DNA of 64,000 nt from Bacteroidota bacterium (GCA_023424015.1 JAFAEM010000004.1:1-64000), one strand, 5' to 3'; numbered from the stretch's first letter, positions 35,601 to 43,866 are shown. Made by a program: numbers and translations. The notes: a model not told the origin generated them from the sequence alone.

Positions 35601-35751
35601 CCTCCTCATATTTGTTGTCACGGATGAGTCTTGCAAATTTCTTTGAGCCCGTTACATTGGTACGTTCCCCGATATTGACAAAATTTGTTTCGGGACGAAC
35701 CACCAGCGGTTCCAGTCCGGAGAGACGTAAATACGGTTTTATTACAGTCAT
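32629..35751 (-). CDS. metH: methionine synthase (B12-dependent) large subunit, with inserted DUF559 endonuclease domain
   Basis: The 1040-residue protein lacks the homocysteine-binding domain (separate gene upstream) and runs: methyltetrahydrofolate-binding barrel (about 15-300; NIGERTNVTGSKKF, GGVSNLSFSFRGND), Cap helices (about 330-406), a foreign segment (about 408-561), the B12-binding domain with the GDVHDIG cofactor His (about 571-577), and the AdoMet activation domain (RPAPGYPACPDHTEKY). It remethylates homocysteine using methylcobalamin. The inserted segment is a Vsr-like DUF559 domain between Pro/Gly linkers and is absent from ordinary MetH, where Cap and cobalamin domains are joined by a short link. 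The frame is fully open, so a chimeric enzyme is expected. 10 bp separate it from the upstream metH gene. Confidence 0.93.
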   Translation of the reverse strand: MTVIKPYLRLSGLEPLVVRPETNFVNIGERTNVTGSKKFARLIRDNKYEEALSVARQQVENGAQILDVNMDDALLDGVQAMTTFLNLLQSEPDIAKIPIMIDSSKFSIIEAGLKCVQGKCIVNSISLKEGEDKFIEQALVCQSYGASVIVMAFDETGQADTRQRKVEICHRAYKILTEKLGFDPQDIIFDPNIFAIATGMEEHNNYGVDFIEATREIKQLMPLARVSGGVSNLSFSFRGNDHVREAMHSVFLLHAIKAGMDMGIVNAGQLVVYDEIEPQLREMCEDVILNRNNVNNEATERLIAFAETVKAKGKENIKDETWRTTPVEERLKHSLVNGITDFIDIDTEEARLKYQRPLDVIEGPLMDGMNVVGDLFGAGKMFLPQVVKSARVMKKSVAWLTPFIEAGKAPLPPKGGATKVSFGYQTADPTLYEKLKEFVKEHRSNPTQAENVLWQLLRGKRLDGFKFRRQHIIGTYIADFVCLDCGLIIEVDGLLHQLPENTESDRERTLWLLKHGFDVIRFTNEKVLREPDVVLENILQKLKIISEKNASSEIPPSGGGGAKILLATVKGDVHDIGKNIVGVVLGCNGYDVIDLGVMVPADKILDTAIKENADIVGLSGLITPSLDEMVHVAHEMKRRGMNKPLLIGGATTSRMHTAVKISEQYDNGVVHVLDASRSVTVVSSLLNKDQKKDFLQNISREYKKLREDFAKKKTTKAYLGFADAQKNRVAIDWNGYIPPKPSFTGVKVFEDYDLAEIRKYLDWQPFFIAWEMHGKFPQILSDAVVGKEATKLYDDANRMVDQIISEKWLHPRGVVGFWNARAIAPDTIEVQNTAESGGQIFNLEFLRQQVKKAAGQPNLSLADFIKPSAGDAEDYIGAFSVTMHGIEPHLEKFIAAHDDYSKIMMQALTDRFAEAFAELLHEKVRKEFWGYQKDEELSNEQLIREEYVGIRPAPGYPACPDHTEKYKLFQLLGGEKNTGINLTESLAMYPAASVCGWYFSHPQSQYFGVGKIQGDQFDDYVNRKGMDKEEMRRWLRPILE
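34067..34527 (-). mobile_element. DUF559-encoding insertion with G/C-run inverted repeats inside metH
   Basis: Outer ends are inverted repeats: 34067-34090 reads GCCCCCCCACCCCCC then GAAGGGGGG, and the reverse complement of 34502-34527 differs at only two of the first 24 positions. Each end is itself a hairpin (CCCCCC/GGGGGG). Between them, in the metH frame, lies a ~110-residue DUF559 domain: ADPTLYEKLKEFVKEHRSNP, LLRGKRLDGFKFRRQHIIGT, YIADFVCLDCGLIIEVDGL (Asp and E-x-D of a PD-(D/E)XK-like site) and HGFDVIRFTNEKVL. The repeats are translated as PLPPKGG and PPSGGGG. T-rich flanks make any target duplication ambiguous. No splicing motifs of inteins are present. Confidence 0.88.
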
Positions 35752-35761
35752 TATTTAATTC

Positions 35762-36757
35762 TTAAAGTGCAGTTTCAACAACAGGCAGCGGACGGGGCTG
35801 CAAATTCTTTACGGATTCCGCGATATGCCTGATATGATCTGGTGTGGTACCACAGCATCCGCCAACAATATTCACAAAACCTTCCTTCGCCCAATCTTCG
35901 AGGTAATGCGCAGTATCTTCGGGTGCTTCATCGTATTCGCCCATCGCGTTCGGCAACCCGGCATTGGGATAGGCCGACACATAACAGGATGCGATCTGTG
36001 ATAGCTCTTCTATATGCGGCCGCATTTCCTTTGCTCCCAGGGCACAGTTCAACCCGATACTAAGCGGTTTGGCATGCGCCACGGAAGTATAGAATGCCTC
36101 TAGTGTTTGTCCGCTTAAGGTACGACCCGAGGCATCAGTGATCGTTCCACTGATCATGATGGGCAATGATGGCTTATTATGATCCCTGAAATATTTTTTG
36201 ATCGCATAGATCGCCGCTTTTGCATTCAGGGTATCAAAAATTGTTTCGATCAATAAAATATCCGCTCCGCCATCTACCAGCCCGCGTACCTGTTCATAAT
36301 AAGCAGCGGCGACTTCATCAAAATCGACGGCTCTGAAACCCGGGTTATTTACATCGGGTGAAAGAGAAAGCGTTTTGTTCAGAGGCCCAATAGCACCGGC
36401 TACCCAGGCATTCTTACCGGATTGCTTAATAGCTTCCCTGGCGCATTTCCCTGCTGCAACATTCAACTCGTATGCGAGCGATTGCATATCATAATCCGCC
36501 TGCGCGATAGATGTACTGCTGAAGGTGTTTGTCTCAATAATATCCGCACCCGCATCGAGGTACTGCTTATGTATAGCTGTTACGATCTGCGGCTGGGTAA
36601 TACTCAGCAGGTCATTATTGCCTTTAACATCGGTATGCCAGTCTTTAAAACGTTCGCCCCGGTAATCGGCCTCGGAAAGTTTATATCGCTGTAGCATGGT
36701 ACCCATGGCACCATCGATGACGAGAATGCGTTTTTCGAGTTCTTTGCTGATGTCCAT
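35762..36757 (-). CDS. metH: methionine synthase homocysteine-binding subunit
   Basis: The 331-residue product is the homocysteine methyltransferase module alone: ILVIDGAMGTMLQRYKL, GADIIETNTFSSTSIAQADY, PIMISGTITDASGRTLSGQT, and the zinc ligands in IGLNCALGAKEM and the terminal GGCCGTTPDHI. In E. coli this is the N-terminal third of one MetH chain; here it ends with its own stop 10 bp before the large-subunit gene, so the enzyme is probably assembled from two polypeptides. It is the first gene of the operon, with a ~240-nt leader. Confidence 0.92.
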   Translation of the reverse strand: MDISKELEKRILVIDGAMGTMLQRYKLSEADYRGERFKDWHTDVKGNNDLLSITQPQIVTAIHKQYLDAGADIIETNTFSSTSIAQADYDMQSLAYELNVAAGKCAREAIKQSGKNAWVAGAIGPLNKTLSLSPDVNNPGFRAVDFDEVAAAYYEQVRGLVDGGADILLIETIFDTLNAKAAIYAIKKYFRDHNKPSLPIMISGTITDASGRTLSGQTLEAFYTSVAHAKPLSIGLNCALGAKEMRPHIEELSQIASCYVSAYPNAGLPNAMGEYDEAPEDTAHYLEDWAKEGFVNIVGGCCGTTPDHIRHIAESVKNLQPRPLPVVETAL

Positions 36758-36997
36758 AAAAAAATGTTTTTGATAAATAACGCACAGCGCGTTTGTTCAT
36801 ATACGGCTATAGCGACGAGTTAACCGACCAGGTTGTTGGCTCTTTCACGAGGCCACGCAACGATCATCGCGCTATGTCGCTGGCATTAAAATTTGAACTA
36901 TCAACGTTTGGGAAACCTGGGGAGGGAGTTTCTTGGCGTTTATTAGTTCAGTTTTTCCCCGGAGGGACAGGCCGTACAATAAACAAATCCACCTGTG
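36758..36997 (-). promoter_or_regulatory. structured 5' leader of metH, candidate riboswitch
   Basis: Minus-strand pairings visible by eye: AGCGAC (36881-36876) with GTCGCT (36816-36811) encloses a long hairpin (36861-36832) in which GTTG/CAAC, TGG/CCA and CTC/GAG pair around GTGAAA. Upstream, CCGGGG can pair with CCCC-AGG, and near the start AACGC/GCGTT forms another stem. The stretch GGCCTCGTGAAAGAGCC followed by AACAACC loosely recalls the S-box core, but the remaining S-box consensus is missing. Identity is unassigned. Confidence 0.45.
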
Positions 36998-37002
36998 TAG
37001 TG

Positions 37003-37010
37003 CAAAGCTA
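37003..37010 (-). promoter_or_regulatory. metH promoter -7 box
   Basis: Minus-strand TAGCTTTG matches the Bacteroidota TAnnTTTG consensus exactly, with a T-run 19-25 bp upstream where TTTG is expected. It places the transcript start near 36997, about 240 nt before the metH start. Confidence 0.65.
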
Positions 37011-37146
37011 ATATAATAAGGAGTAATAAAAAAACTGCATATTAGTAGCTTCCCGCCCAATGAATAAGAAAAACTGGTATGGAAGTTCTTTTATAAAACC
37101 ATTTCCTTGAGTCGATACCTCCAGTCTTTCCTCCTTCCAGGCAATC

Positions 37147-37767
37147 TTATTTATTAGCCACATAACTCTCCACCGGCAACCTGTTTTGCAGACTCCGGGC
37201 CAGGGTCATTTCATCTGCATATTCCAGCTCACCACCAAAGGCAATACCACGGGCGATCGTTGTGATCCTTGTATTAAAGGGCTGTAGCTTTTTCTGAATA
37301 TAATAAATGGTGGTGTCACCCTGTATATTGGGGTTCAGGGCAAAAATCAGCTCTTCCGTTTGTTCCTTTTGTATCCGTGCCACCAGGCTTTCAATATTTA
37401 AATGGTCAGGGCCGATACCATCGAGCGGTGAAATAACGCCGCCTAGTACATGATAGACACCGTTGTATTGCTGGGTGCTTTCGATGGCGATCACATCCCT
37501 GATCGATTCCACCACACAAATGATCTGCTGCTTACGCAGTGAATTGGAACATATCGAGCAGATATCGCCATCGGCCACATTGAAGCAGCGATTGCAGAAT
37601 TTGATCTCACTGCGCATCCGGGCTATCGTTTCCCCGAAATGCTGTACATCCTTCACATCCTGTTTCAGCAAGTGCAAAACCAGGCGCAAAGCTGTTTTCT
37701 TTCCAATGCCCGGCAGCCTTGAAAATTCATTAACAGCGTTTTCCAACAGGGATGATGAAAATTGCAT
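37147..37767 (-). CDS. recR: recombination mediator protein RecR
   Basis: The 206-residue product is full-length RecR: helix-hairpin-helix FSRLPGIGKKTALRLVLHLL, four-Cys zinc finger CNRCFNVADGDICSIC, Toprim domain beginning QIICVVESIRDVIAIE, YHVLGGVISPLDGIGPDHLN, and the C-terminal ARGIAFGGELEYADEMTLAR. RecR works with RecO/RecF to load RecA on gapped DNA. Single gene; a MITE-like element lies 31 bp upstream of its start. Confidence 0.96.
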   Translation of the reverse strand: MQFSSSLLENAVNEFSRLPGIGKKTALRLVLHLLKQDVKDVQHFGETIARMRSEIKFCNRCFNVADGDICSICSNSLRKQQIICVVESIRDVIAIESTQQYNGVYHVLGGVISPLDGIGPDHLNIESLVARIQKEQTEELIFALNPNIQGDTTIYYIQKKLQPFNTRITTIARGIAFGGELEYADEMTLARSLQNRLPVESYVANK

Positions 37768-37797
37768 TCTGCAAAGTTATAAAGGGATTGGGAATTT

Positions 37798-38093
37798 GGG
37801 ATCATTATTGTCCGGGGAACTCAGGTTTACTATAACCACGGCGGGCACGGCGAGCTCAGCGAAAGGCGTCTACGTGTTAGAAAATCTGCTATGGAGAACA
37901 AAACATGATGCCAATACTCCATTATGTGCGCTGTGGCTTCCTGACACATCGGGACATGTGAACTACGATCAGCAAGGCTAAGAGTCTCCAGGAAAAATTA
38001 AGCAAAGCCCTGTAAAAGGAAAAGTTATAGAAGCCGTGCGGGTCAATGGTTTTGACAGTAATCCAAAATTTTATTCCGGACAGCAATGATTCC
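37798..38093 (+). mobile_element. MITE-like element, copy 2 (long form)
   Basis: The ~296-bp element has terminal inverted repeats: GGATCATTATTGTCCGG at the left and CCGGACAGCAATGATTCC at the right (38076-38093), 15 of 17 positions complementary. The outer ~75 bp on the left and ~45 bp on the right match the element at 14841-14998; an extra ~130 bp in the middle is unique to this copy. No coding capacity. Its right end stops 8 bp before the stop codon of the neighbouring lipoprotein gene. Confidence 0.82.
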
Positions 38094-38100
38094 TAATTAC

Positions 38101-39585
38101 TCATAGACGTCCTCTTCTGCCGGGTAAGGTCGGAAACTGCTGCTGTTGTTGGTTTCGTGGTTCTGGCCGGGGTGGCGCCGTAACGTCGATATCGAATCTG
38201 TTGTCGACCCCGGGCCTGATATTGAGCACCCGGTGTACTGGCTTTACAATCTCCGGTTGTTTTCGCGCACCAAAAAACTGGCCCGGGTCCCAAACACCAT
38301 TCCCGTTCTTATCGTTCAGGATACGAAGGCGGTATTCACCGGGGGAGAACATTGACTCAGTAAATGCATTGGACGTTAACGGAAATGATCTTACCACCTC
38401 ACTGCCCTGTACGAACTGCAGTACGGGATTGCCAGACAGGTCAAGATTGCGGAAGTTGAGTGTGACCTTGCCGTAATCGCGTATTTGTTTGGTCCGGAAA
38501 TCAATTGTATCGCCTTTCAACAACTGCTGGCCCAGTGTATCAGTGGCAAAGTCTTTCTCCATGATCAGGTGATGCTCGGTATTTTCAACCCAGTCGTACA
38601 ACAGGGAAAGTTTTTTGCGCGTACTATCAAAGCGCCAGGAATGGTTTGTGATAAGAGTATAGCTCGTGTCCCTGGTAAACCGGATTTTGGAAGAATCAAA
38701 TTCTTTTATTGGTGTCTCGAATACAAAAACAAAACTATCGAGAAGGTCTTGCTGGTTGCCACTTAGGTTGGTGGTATATTTTAACCGCCTGTCAGCACCC
38801 CGGCCGCGACTGGTTGCCGTGGTCGTCGTACTGGCGGGCTTTTCGGGTTCTTTAATATTATAGGCATACAGTGTTACCGGCTTTGTAACGCTGTCGACCA
38901 CAACCGCAGAATCAGCAAATGCAAAAAGCATATTCGTGTTCAGGTAGCGATAGCCACCACCTTCGTCCTGCAAGGCATACACATAAAAAGTATCCCGGGG
39001 CAGGTTGCGAAAACGGAAGTTGCCGCTGCTATCGACCCGGGCGATATACCTTGGCTTTTCTTTTATTAAAGCCGAATCGATATTGGTAGGATGAAGCATC
39101 ACGGTGAGGGTGGAATCGACGCCACCAGTTTCTGCAAGTACCACGTTGCCGCGAAACTCAAGCGAATCAAAATACGATCCGGTTGAAAAAATATAATTGA
39201 AGTTCTTTTTTACATTGCCTTCATTCACATCCTTTATCGAGTTACCAAAATTGATGGAATACGTCGTATTAGGCTGTAAAGTATCACGGAGTCTGACCGT
39301 TACCGTTCTTAGTTTGCGATTTACAGTCGGCATATTAGCCGGTATGGGCGAAACAATCATTTCCCGTGAATAGTTTTCAACATCTACATATTCATTAAAA
39401 TTGAAAACAATGGTTCTGCCGCTGAAATTAAGCGTGGAATCGGCCGGGTCCACTTCCACCAGCACCGGCGGCAAACTATCCCTCGGCCCACCTTCAGGCG
39501 GAATGATCGTGGCGCAACCGGTCTGCATTACCGCCTGCTGAACTAAAAAAAGTACGATGAGAAGAAAGAGAATCAGTTTTTTCAT
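38101..39585 (-). CDS. Ig-like (Big_5) domain lipoprotein
   Basis: The 494-residue product has an N-terminal signal with TGCA (MKKLILFLLIVLFLVQQAVM, then QTGC), so it is probably lipidated. PEGGPRDSLPPVLVEVDPAD leads into a Big_5-type Ig-like domain (VFNFNEYVDVENY; RTVTVRLRDTLQPNTTYSIN), followed by a CNA-B/carboxypeptidase-like beta domain (SGNFRFRNLPRDTFYVYALQ) and a third beta-rich region. The C-terminus is Gln/Arg/Pro-rich. Widespread in Bacteroidota as a surface lipoprotein with unknown partner. The gene ends 8 bp from a MITE-like element, which may have trimmed or bounded it. Confidence 0.78.
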   Translation of the reverse strand: MKKLILFLLIVLFLVQQAVMQTGCATIIPPEGGPRDSLPPVLVEVDPADSTLNFSGRTIVFNFNEYVDVENYSREMIVSPIPANMPTVNRKLRTVTVRLRDTLQPNTTYSINFGNSIKDVNEGNVKKNFNYIFSTGSYFDSLEFRGNVVLAETGGVDSTLTVMLHPTNIDSALIKEKPRYIARVDSSGNFRFRNLPRDTFYVYALQDEGGGYRYLNTNMLFAFADSAVVVDSVTKPVTLYAYNIKEPEKPASTTTTATSRGRGADRRLKYTTNLSGNQQDLLDSFVFVFETPIKEFDSSKIRFTRDTSYTLITNHSWRFDSTRKKLSLLYDWVENTEHHLIMEKDFATDTLGQQLLKGDTIDFRTKQIRDYGKVTLNFRNLDLSGNPVLQFVQGSEVVRSFPLTSNAFTESMFSPGEYRLRILNDKNGNGVWDPGQFFGARKQPEIVKPVHRVLNIRPGVDNRFDIDVTAPPRPEPRNQQQQQFPTLPGRRGRL

Positions 39586-39701
39586 CTTGAACGGCCGGCC
39601 CTAAATTTTTGCAAACATAGCCTGTTTATGCTATTTGAATCGTTTGTATACTGCTAAATAAAACTTCAATTTTTCCCTGGCAGCTATAAGAAACCGTTAA
39701 A

Positions 39702-42700
39702 TTAATCCTGGGGCTCTTCTTCTTCGATCTCGTGCAGGGCAACATGCAGTTTGTTGTCTTTTACAAACTTGCACCAATGGCAATCATCTTTGCCGCAGCC
39801 GGTATAGAAATCATGGGCCTGGATCTTTTCCCATGTGCTGGTGATCTGCTCGGTGACGGTGGTTATATCAGCCGGGGTGATGACCACTTTTTCCTTCCGG
39901 TAGTTTTTCTTTTTGTCAGGTTCAACAAAATCAAATTCGGTGCTCACAACTTTCCAGTCTTTGGACGGGTAGTTGTCGACTAATATTTTATAAAAAACTG
40001 CCTGCCGCCAGTAATCACCGCCATTGGGTTCTTTATCGTGCGGGGATTTTAGTTTCGGTAATGCCTTTTCAGGATCACCGGTTTTGTAGTCTACTACCAC
40101 AACCTCCTTACCATCAAATTCCAGCTTATCGAGTTTACCTTTTAGAGGTACACCCCTGACCACTACATTACGAATATTGCGTTCAATTGCGACGATCTTG
40201 TTGAAGCTGTGGATATAGGTTTCATAGTAGTTGCGTAGGATATCATGACCATATTCTAACCTTCTTTCAAATTGTTCTTTGGTAAAACTTTCACGGTGAC
40301 GATGCATATACCATTCAAAGTCGGAAATAAACTCTTCACAGGAAGGGAACTGGCCGGTATTGCTGTCTTGCATTTTTCGAAACAACTGTTCTAGTGCGTA
40401 GTGCACCGAGGATCCAAACTCCGTCGCTTCATTTTTGGGTGAGGGGATACGTACCAGGTTCCTGAAATAAAACTCCAGCGGGCATTTCAGGTAATTGTTG
40501 AGCGCTGTTACGTTCATCGAAAATTTTTCCAGCAGGCGACCGATATATTCCTTTTCCAATTTAGCAAGCTCGGGAGCAACCTGCCTGAATTGAAGGGTTG
40601 AAAAATAGGTTACTTCGTCTTCCGTGACCTGGTCCTGTTGTGTTATCAGCTCGGGATGCTGGTCCTGGATCTCAGCAATAAACATGGAGGGTTCCAGTTC
40701 CTTGCCATCTGGTTTGAATTTGCTGTAAGATATAAACAGGTGCTGCTCAGCGCGGGTTAGTGCTACATAAAACAAACGCCGCAATTCCTCTTCATCCTTA
40801 TGTTGCGTTTGCGAACTGAATATGGTATCGGGCAAGCGGTAACCGCCAGCCGGCTTTCTTTTCTTTTCCCAGGAACTGGCATTGCAACCCGCGAAAAAAA
40901 CGTATTCAAATTCCAGGCCCTTTGAACCATGTGCAGTCATCAGGTTGATGCCTTTATCGCTGCCGCTTACCTGCTGCAGGGGCAGCGCCAGTTCTTCCCG
41001 CTCCATCAAATCTATAATATTCACCAGCTCCTGTAAACTGAGCTGCGGCTGACGATGTGTTTCCTCCTTTATAAAATCAAACAAGCCGGTCAATACCTGC
41101 ATCTGCCAGAGCTTATCGTCGCTTTGCATAATGGTGCTGAGAACACCCGCTTCACGGATAATGTTTTCAAAGAGGATCTGCAGAGTGGTATTCGGGACGT
41201 CCTTTATCAGTTTTTCTATTATCACGGAAGCTGACCTGAGTCCGTCATGTAATGAGGCGCTGAAAAGATCTTTTGCAGGCGCATTCGCTTTTTCTGTCAG
41301 CAGCTGGCGGATCGAGGTCTTGCGATCCTCGAATTTTTTTTCAGATGCCTCAATGCTGAGCTTTGCTACTTCGATGGCAGGTATATTGAACCAGTCGAAA
41401 TGCAGGATCTCAAAAAGCATTTCATCGCCGCCAAAAGGAGTATCGTGCTCAGCTGCCAGGTAACGAAGCACCAGGATGATCTTTTGGGCCAGCGGTATTT
41501 CCAGGATGTTCATTTTACGCCGGCTGTACACCGGGATCTTGAGCAACTGGCAATAACGTGTCAGCTCCTCGCCGTATTTGTTCTCTTTATAAATAACGCC
41601 AATGCGACCCGGCTCAATCCCTTTTTGCAGAAGATCCTGCAGTTGCAGGGTGATGCCAATCATTTCCTGGTGCTGGTTCTCATACTCCCTGATGATGGGA
41701 GGATTTTTAAATTCACTCAAACGCTGGTTGGACGAAAGCAGGTCTTTGCTGAGATCGGCCCACTGTTTTATAAGTCTTTCATTATTTCTGTTGATCAGTG
41801 ACTTCGCGATATCGAGTATGGGTTGGGTAGAACGATAATTATTTACCAACACTATTTTGTTCAGGGAATCTTTGTAGCTATCCGCGAAGCTGAGCATATT
41901 CTCTACGTTGGCGCCCTGGAAGCGATAAATACTCTGGTCGTCGTCGCCAACCACAAATACATTTGGCTGGTCCCAATAACTGATCAGCAATTCCACGATA
42001 CGGTTTTGCGTACCACTTGTATCCTGGTATTCATCAACAAGAATATATTGGTATTTCTCCTGGTAATCCGCCAGCAGGTTTTTATTTTCTTCGAAAGCTT
42101 TGATCACCCAATTGATCATGTCGTCGAAATCGTAGCGGTTTCGTTTACGCATGAGCTCCTGGAAACGGTCAAATTCATTTACCGCAGCGCGGAGCTTCTC
42201 CATTTTTTCTTTCTCATCCTCGATCTTATCTTTTTTAAGATCACCAGCCTTGAACTCTCTGAATTTTCTTTTGTAAACAAATTCGTCGCGGGTAGGGAGT
42301 GAAGCGAGGTATTCGTCTATTTTACGATTGATGAATGCAGGTGTCCAGCCTTCCTTTTTCATCGTGCTGAACAGGTTCTGCAGGTTTTTGATCTCGTAAT
42401 ACACATCTCCGCGGTAGCGCTTGAGTGGATTTGTTTTGGAAAATGAGTCAATGAGTTCTTTATATAACTCGATATTCTCCAGTTCGGAAATGGGATCGAG
42501 CGATATTTTTTCGAACAACGCAAGATTTTCCTGGATCACATCATTGCAGAAAGCGTGGAAAGTATAAATATTGACCTTATAGGCATCCGGCCCGATAAAC
42601 TGGAGTAGTCTTTTGCGCATGGCCACTACGCCCGCATCGGTATACGTGAGGCAAAGGATATTTTCGGGTAATGTGTCGGTATCAAGCAATATTTTCCCGA

Positions 42701-42854
42701 TCCGGCTGGCCAGTATCTGGGTCTTCCCGGTACCCGGACCCGCAATCACCATCACCGGACCGTCGATGGTATTGACAGCCCGCTGTTGTTCCTTATTCAG
42801 GCGCGCAAACTCCTCCTCGAATTTCTTTTCTAACCTTTCTTTATTAGATGACAT
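39702..42854 (-). CDS. UvrD-family helicase fused to a PD-(D/E)XK Fe-S nuclease
   Basis: The 1050-residue protein has superfamily 1A helicase motifs: VMVIAGPGTGKTQILASRIG (Walker A), CLTYTDAGVVAMRKRL, YILVDEYQDTSGTQN (Walker B), VVGDDDQSIYRFQGA, LVNNYRSTQ, LMTAHGSKGLEFEYVFFAGC and RRLFYVALTRAE. The last ~270 residues form a RecB/AddB-type nuclease: ATEFGSSVHYALEQLF (His), KLDKLEFDGKEVVVVDYKTG (Asp, Asp-Tyr-Lys), with a Cys in YLKCPLEF and three Cys in YTGCGKDDCHWCKF positioned for a 4Fe-4S staple as in AddB and Cas4. Probably DNA break processing. No AddA/AddB partner is adjacent. Confidence 0.9.
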   Translation of the reverse strand: MSSNKERLEKKFEEEFARLNKEQQRAVNTIDGPVMVIAGPGTGKTQILASRIGKILLDTDTLPENILCLTYTDAGVVAMRKRLLQFIGPDAYKVNIYTFHAFCNDVIQENLALFEKISLDPISELENIELYKELIDSFSKTNPLKRYRGDVYYEIKNLQNLFSTMKKEGWTPAFINRKIDEYLASLPTRDEFVYKRKFREFKAGDLKKDKIEDEKEKMEKLRAAVNEFDRFQELMRKRNRYDFDDMINWVIKAFEENKNLLADYQEKYQYILVDEYQDTSGTQNRIVELLISYWDQPNVFVVGDDDQSIYRFQGANVENMLSFADSYKDSLNKIVLVNNYRSTQPILDIAKSLINRNNERLIKQWADLSKDLLSSNQRLSEFKNPPIIREYENQHQEMIGITLQLQDLLQKGIEPGRIGVIYKENKYGEELTRYCQLLKIPVYSRRKMNILEIPLAQKIILVLRYLAAEHDTPFGGDEMLFEILHFDWFNIPAIEVAKLSIEASEKKFEDRKTSIRQLLTEKANAPAKDLFSASLHDGLRSASVIIEKLIKDVPNTTLQILFENIIREAGVLSTIMQSDDKLWQMQVLTGLFDFIKEETHRQPQLSLQELVNIIDLMEREELALPLQQVSGSDKGINLMTAHGSKGLEFEYVFFAGCNASSWEKKRKPAGGYRLPDTIFSSQTQHKDEEELRRLFYVALTRAEQHLFISYSKFKPDGKELEPSMFIAEIQDQHPELITQQDQVTEDEVTYFSTLQFRQVAPELAKLEKEYIGRLLEKFSMNVTALNNYLKCPLEFYFRNLVRIPSPKNEATEFGSSVHYALEQLFRKMQDSNTGQFPSCEEFISDFEWYMHRHRESFTKEQFERRLEYGHDILRNYYETYIHSFNKIVAIERNIRNVVVRGVPLKGKLDKLEFDGKEVVVVDYKTGDPEKALPKLKSPHDKEPNGGDYWRQAVFYKILVDNYPSKDWKVVSTEFDFVEPDKKKNYRKEKVVITPADITTVTEQITSTWEKIQAHDFYTGCGKDDCHWCKFVKDNKLHVALHEIEEEEPQD

Positions 42855-42965
42855 GTGACAATGAGCTATTTAGATAGTAGTCAGAATATCCCAACCTGAC
42901 AAACTTACAACCTATTCGTGCATGTAGCCAGACGAAAGTTGCAAAAAATCTGGTGCCCGGGCAAC

Positions 42966-42997
42966 CTTGCACGGCCTGTTTAAAGTCTATATATTTG
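42966..42997 (+). promoter_or_regulatory. promoter of the mbnP-like operon
   Basis: TATATTTG (42990-42997) matches TAnnTTTG exactly, with a CTTG box (42966-42969) 20 bp upstream at the -33 position. The first gene starts 56 bp downstream. Confidence 0.65.
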
Positions 42998-43053
42998 TTA
43001 GCCAATAAACCTTTGATCCAGCCGAAAATCTTCGTGATAATCATTTTGCTGCT

Positions 43054-43863
43054 ATGAAAATTTTTTACCCGATTTTGCCTTTCTGCCTGCTGCTGTCGCT
43101 GCAGTATGGCATTGGTGAAAATACCCCAACAGACGATACCCCCGCAGCCATCGCACCTTTGATCATCCAATTCGATAATGTAGCAGGTAACGAAGACCTG
43201 AAGCTCGACAGTATAAGTTATACAAACGCATCAGGGGAATCCTTTACCGTTTCTCAACTGCAATATTTTATTAGCAATATCAGGCTGGGCCGTAGCGATG
43301 GTTCGGAATATATCGTACCACAGGACAGCAGCTATTTCCTCGTGCAGGAGAATTTACCTGCTACGCAACAAATCAGTTTGAATGTGCCTGAAGGAGACTA
43401 TTATCGCATCAGTTTTATTTTGGGTGTAGACAGTGTTCGAAACACGGTCCATATCAACAAGCGCACCGGTGTACTGGATCCGGCGAGCTCAATGGACAAT
43501 GGAATGTACTGGGGCTGGAATAGCGGCTATATTTTCTTTAAAATGGAGGGTGAGTCCGGGGCAGCGCCGGAAGATCCGAGTGGACGTCAGAAATTTCGTT
43601 ATCATATTGGCGGTTTCGGCGGCTATTCTGCCCCTACTATTAATAATATCAAAACAATAAACCTGGATCTTAGTAAAGGCGTAGCCCAGGCAAGACCGGG
43701 CAGGCAATCGGCGATCCATCTCAGGGCTGATATCCTGAAAACTTTTAGCGGGGAATCAAACATCAGCATTGCCGGGCATCCTAGTGTTATGTTTAGCGAG
43801 TTCAGTGTGAATGTCGCCAATAACTGCAGCAAAATGTTCACTCATTACCGTACTCAAAACTAA
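43054..43863 (+). CDS. MbnP-family copper-associated protein
   Basis: The 269-residue product has a signal-like N-terminus (MKIFYPILPFCLLLSLQYGI) and matches the MbnP family: LIIQFDNVAGNEDLKLDSIS, GESFTVSQLQYFISNIRLG, YRISFILGVDSVRN, and the signature MDNGMYWGWNSGYIFFKMEG, with conserved Trp residues, then YHIGGFGG. MbnP is a periplasmic copper-binding protein whose Trp is converted to kynurenine by its partner MbnH, known first from methanobactin operons. Here the di-haem partner follows after only 3 bp. No methanobactin genes are seen, so a general copper role is more likely. Confidence 0.82.
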   Translation: MKIFYPILPFCLLLSLQYGIGENTPTDDTPAAIAPLIIQFDNVAGNEDLKLDSISYTNASGESFTVSQLQYFISNIRLGRSDGSEYIVPQDSSYFLVQENLPATQQISLNVPEGDYYRISFILGVDSVRNTVHINKRTGVLDPASSMDNGMYWGWNSGYIFFKMEGESGAAPEDPSGRQKFRYHIGGFGGYSAPTINNIKTINLDLSKGVAQARPGRQSAIHLRADILKTFSGESNISIAGHPSVMFSEFSVNVANNCSKMFTHYRTQN

Positions 43864-43866
43864 ATC

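Noticed and set aside
36758..36997. Cobalamin riboswitch or S-box upstream of metH
   Set aside because: No B12-box or complete S-box consensus is visible; only loose similarity of one hairpin. Kept as an unassigned leader.
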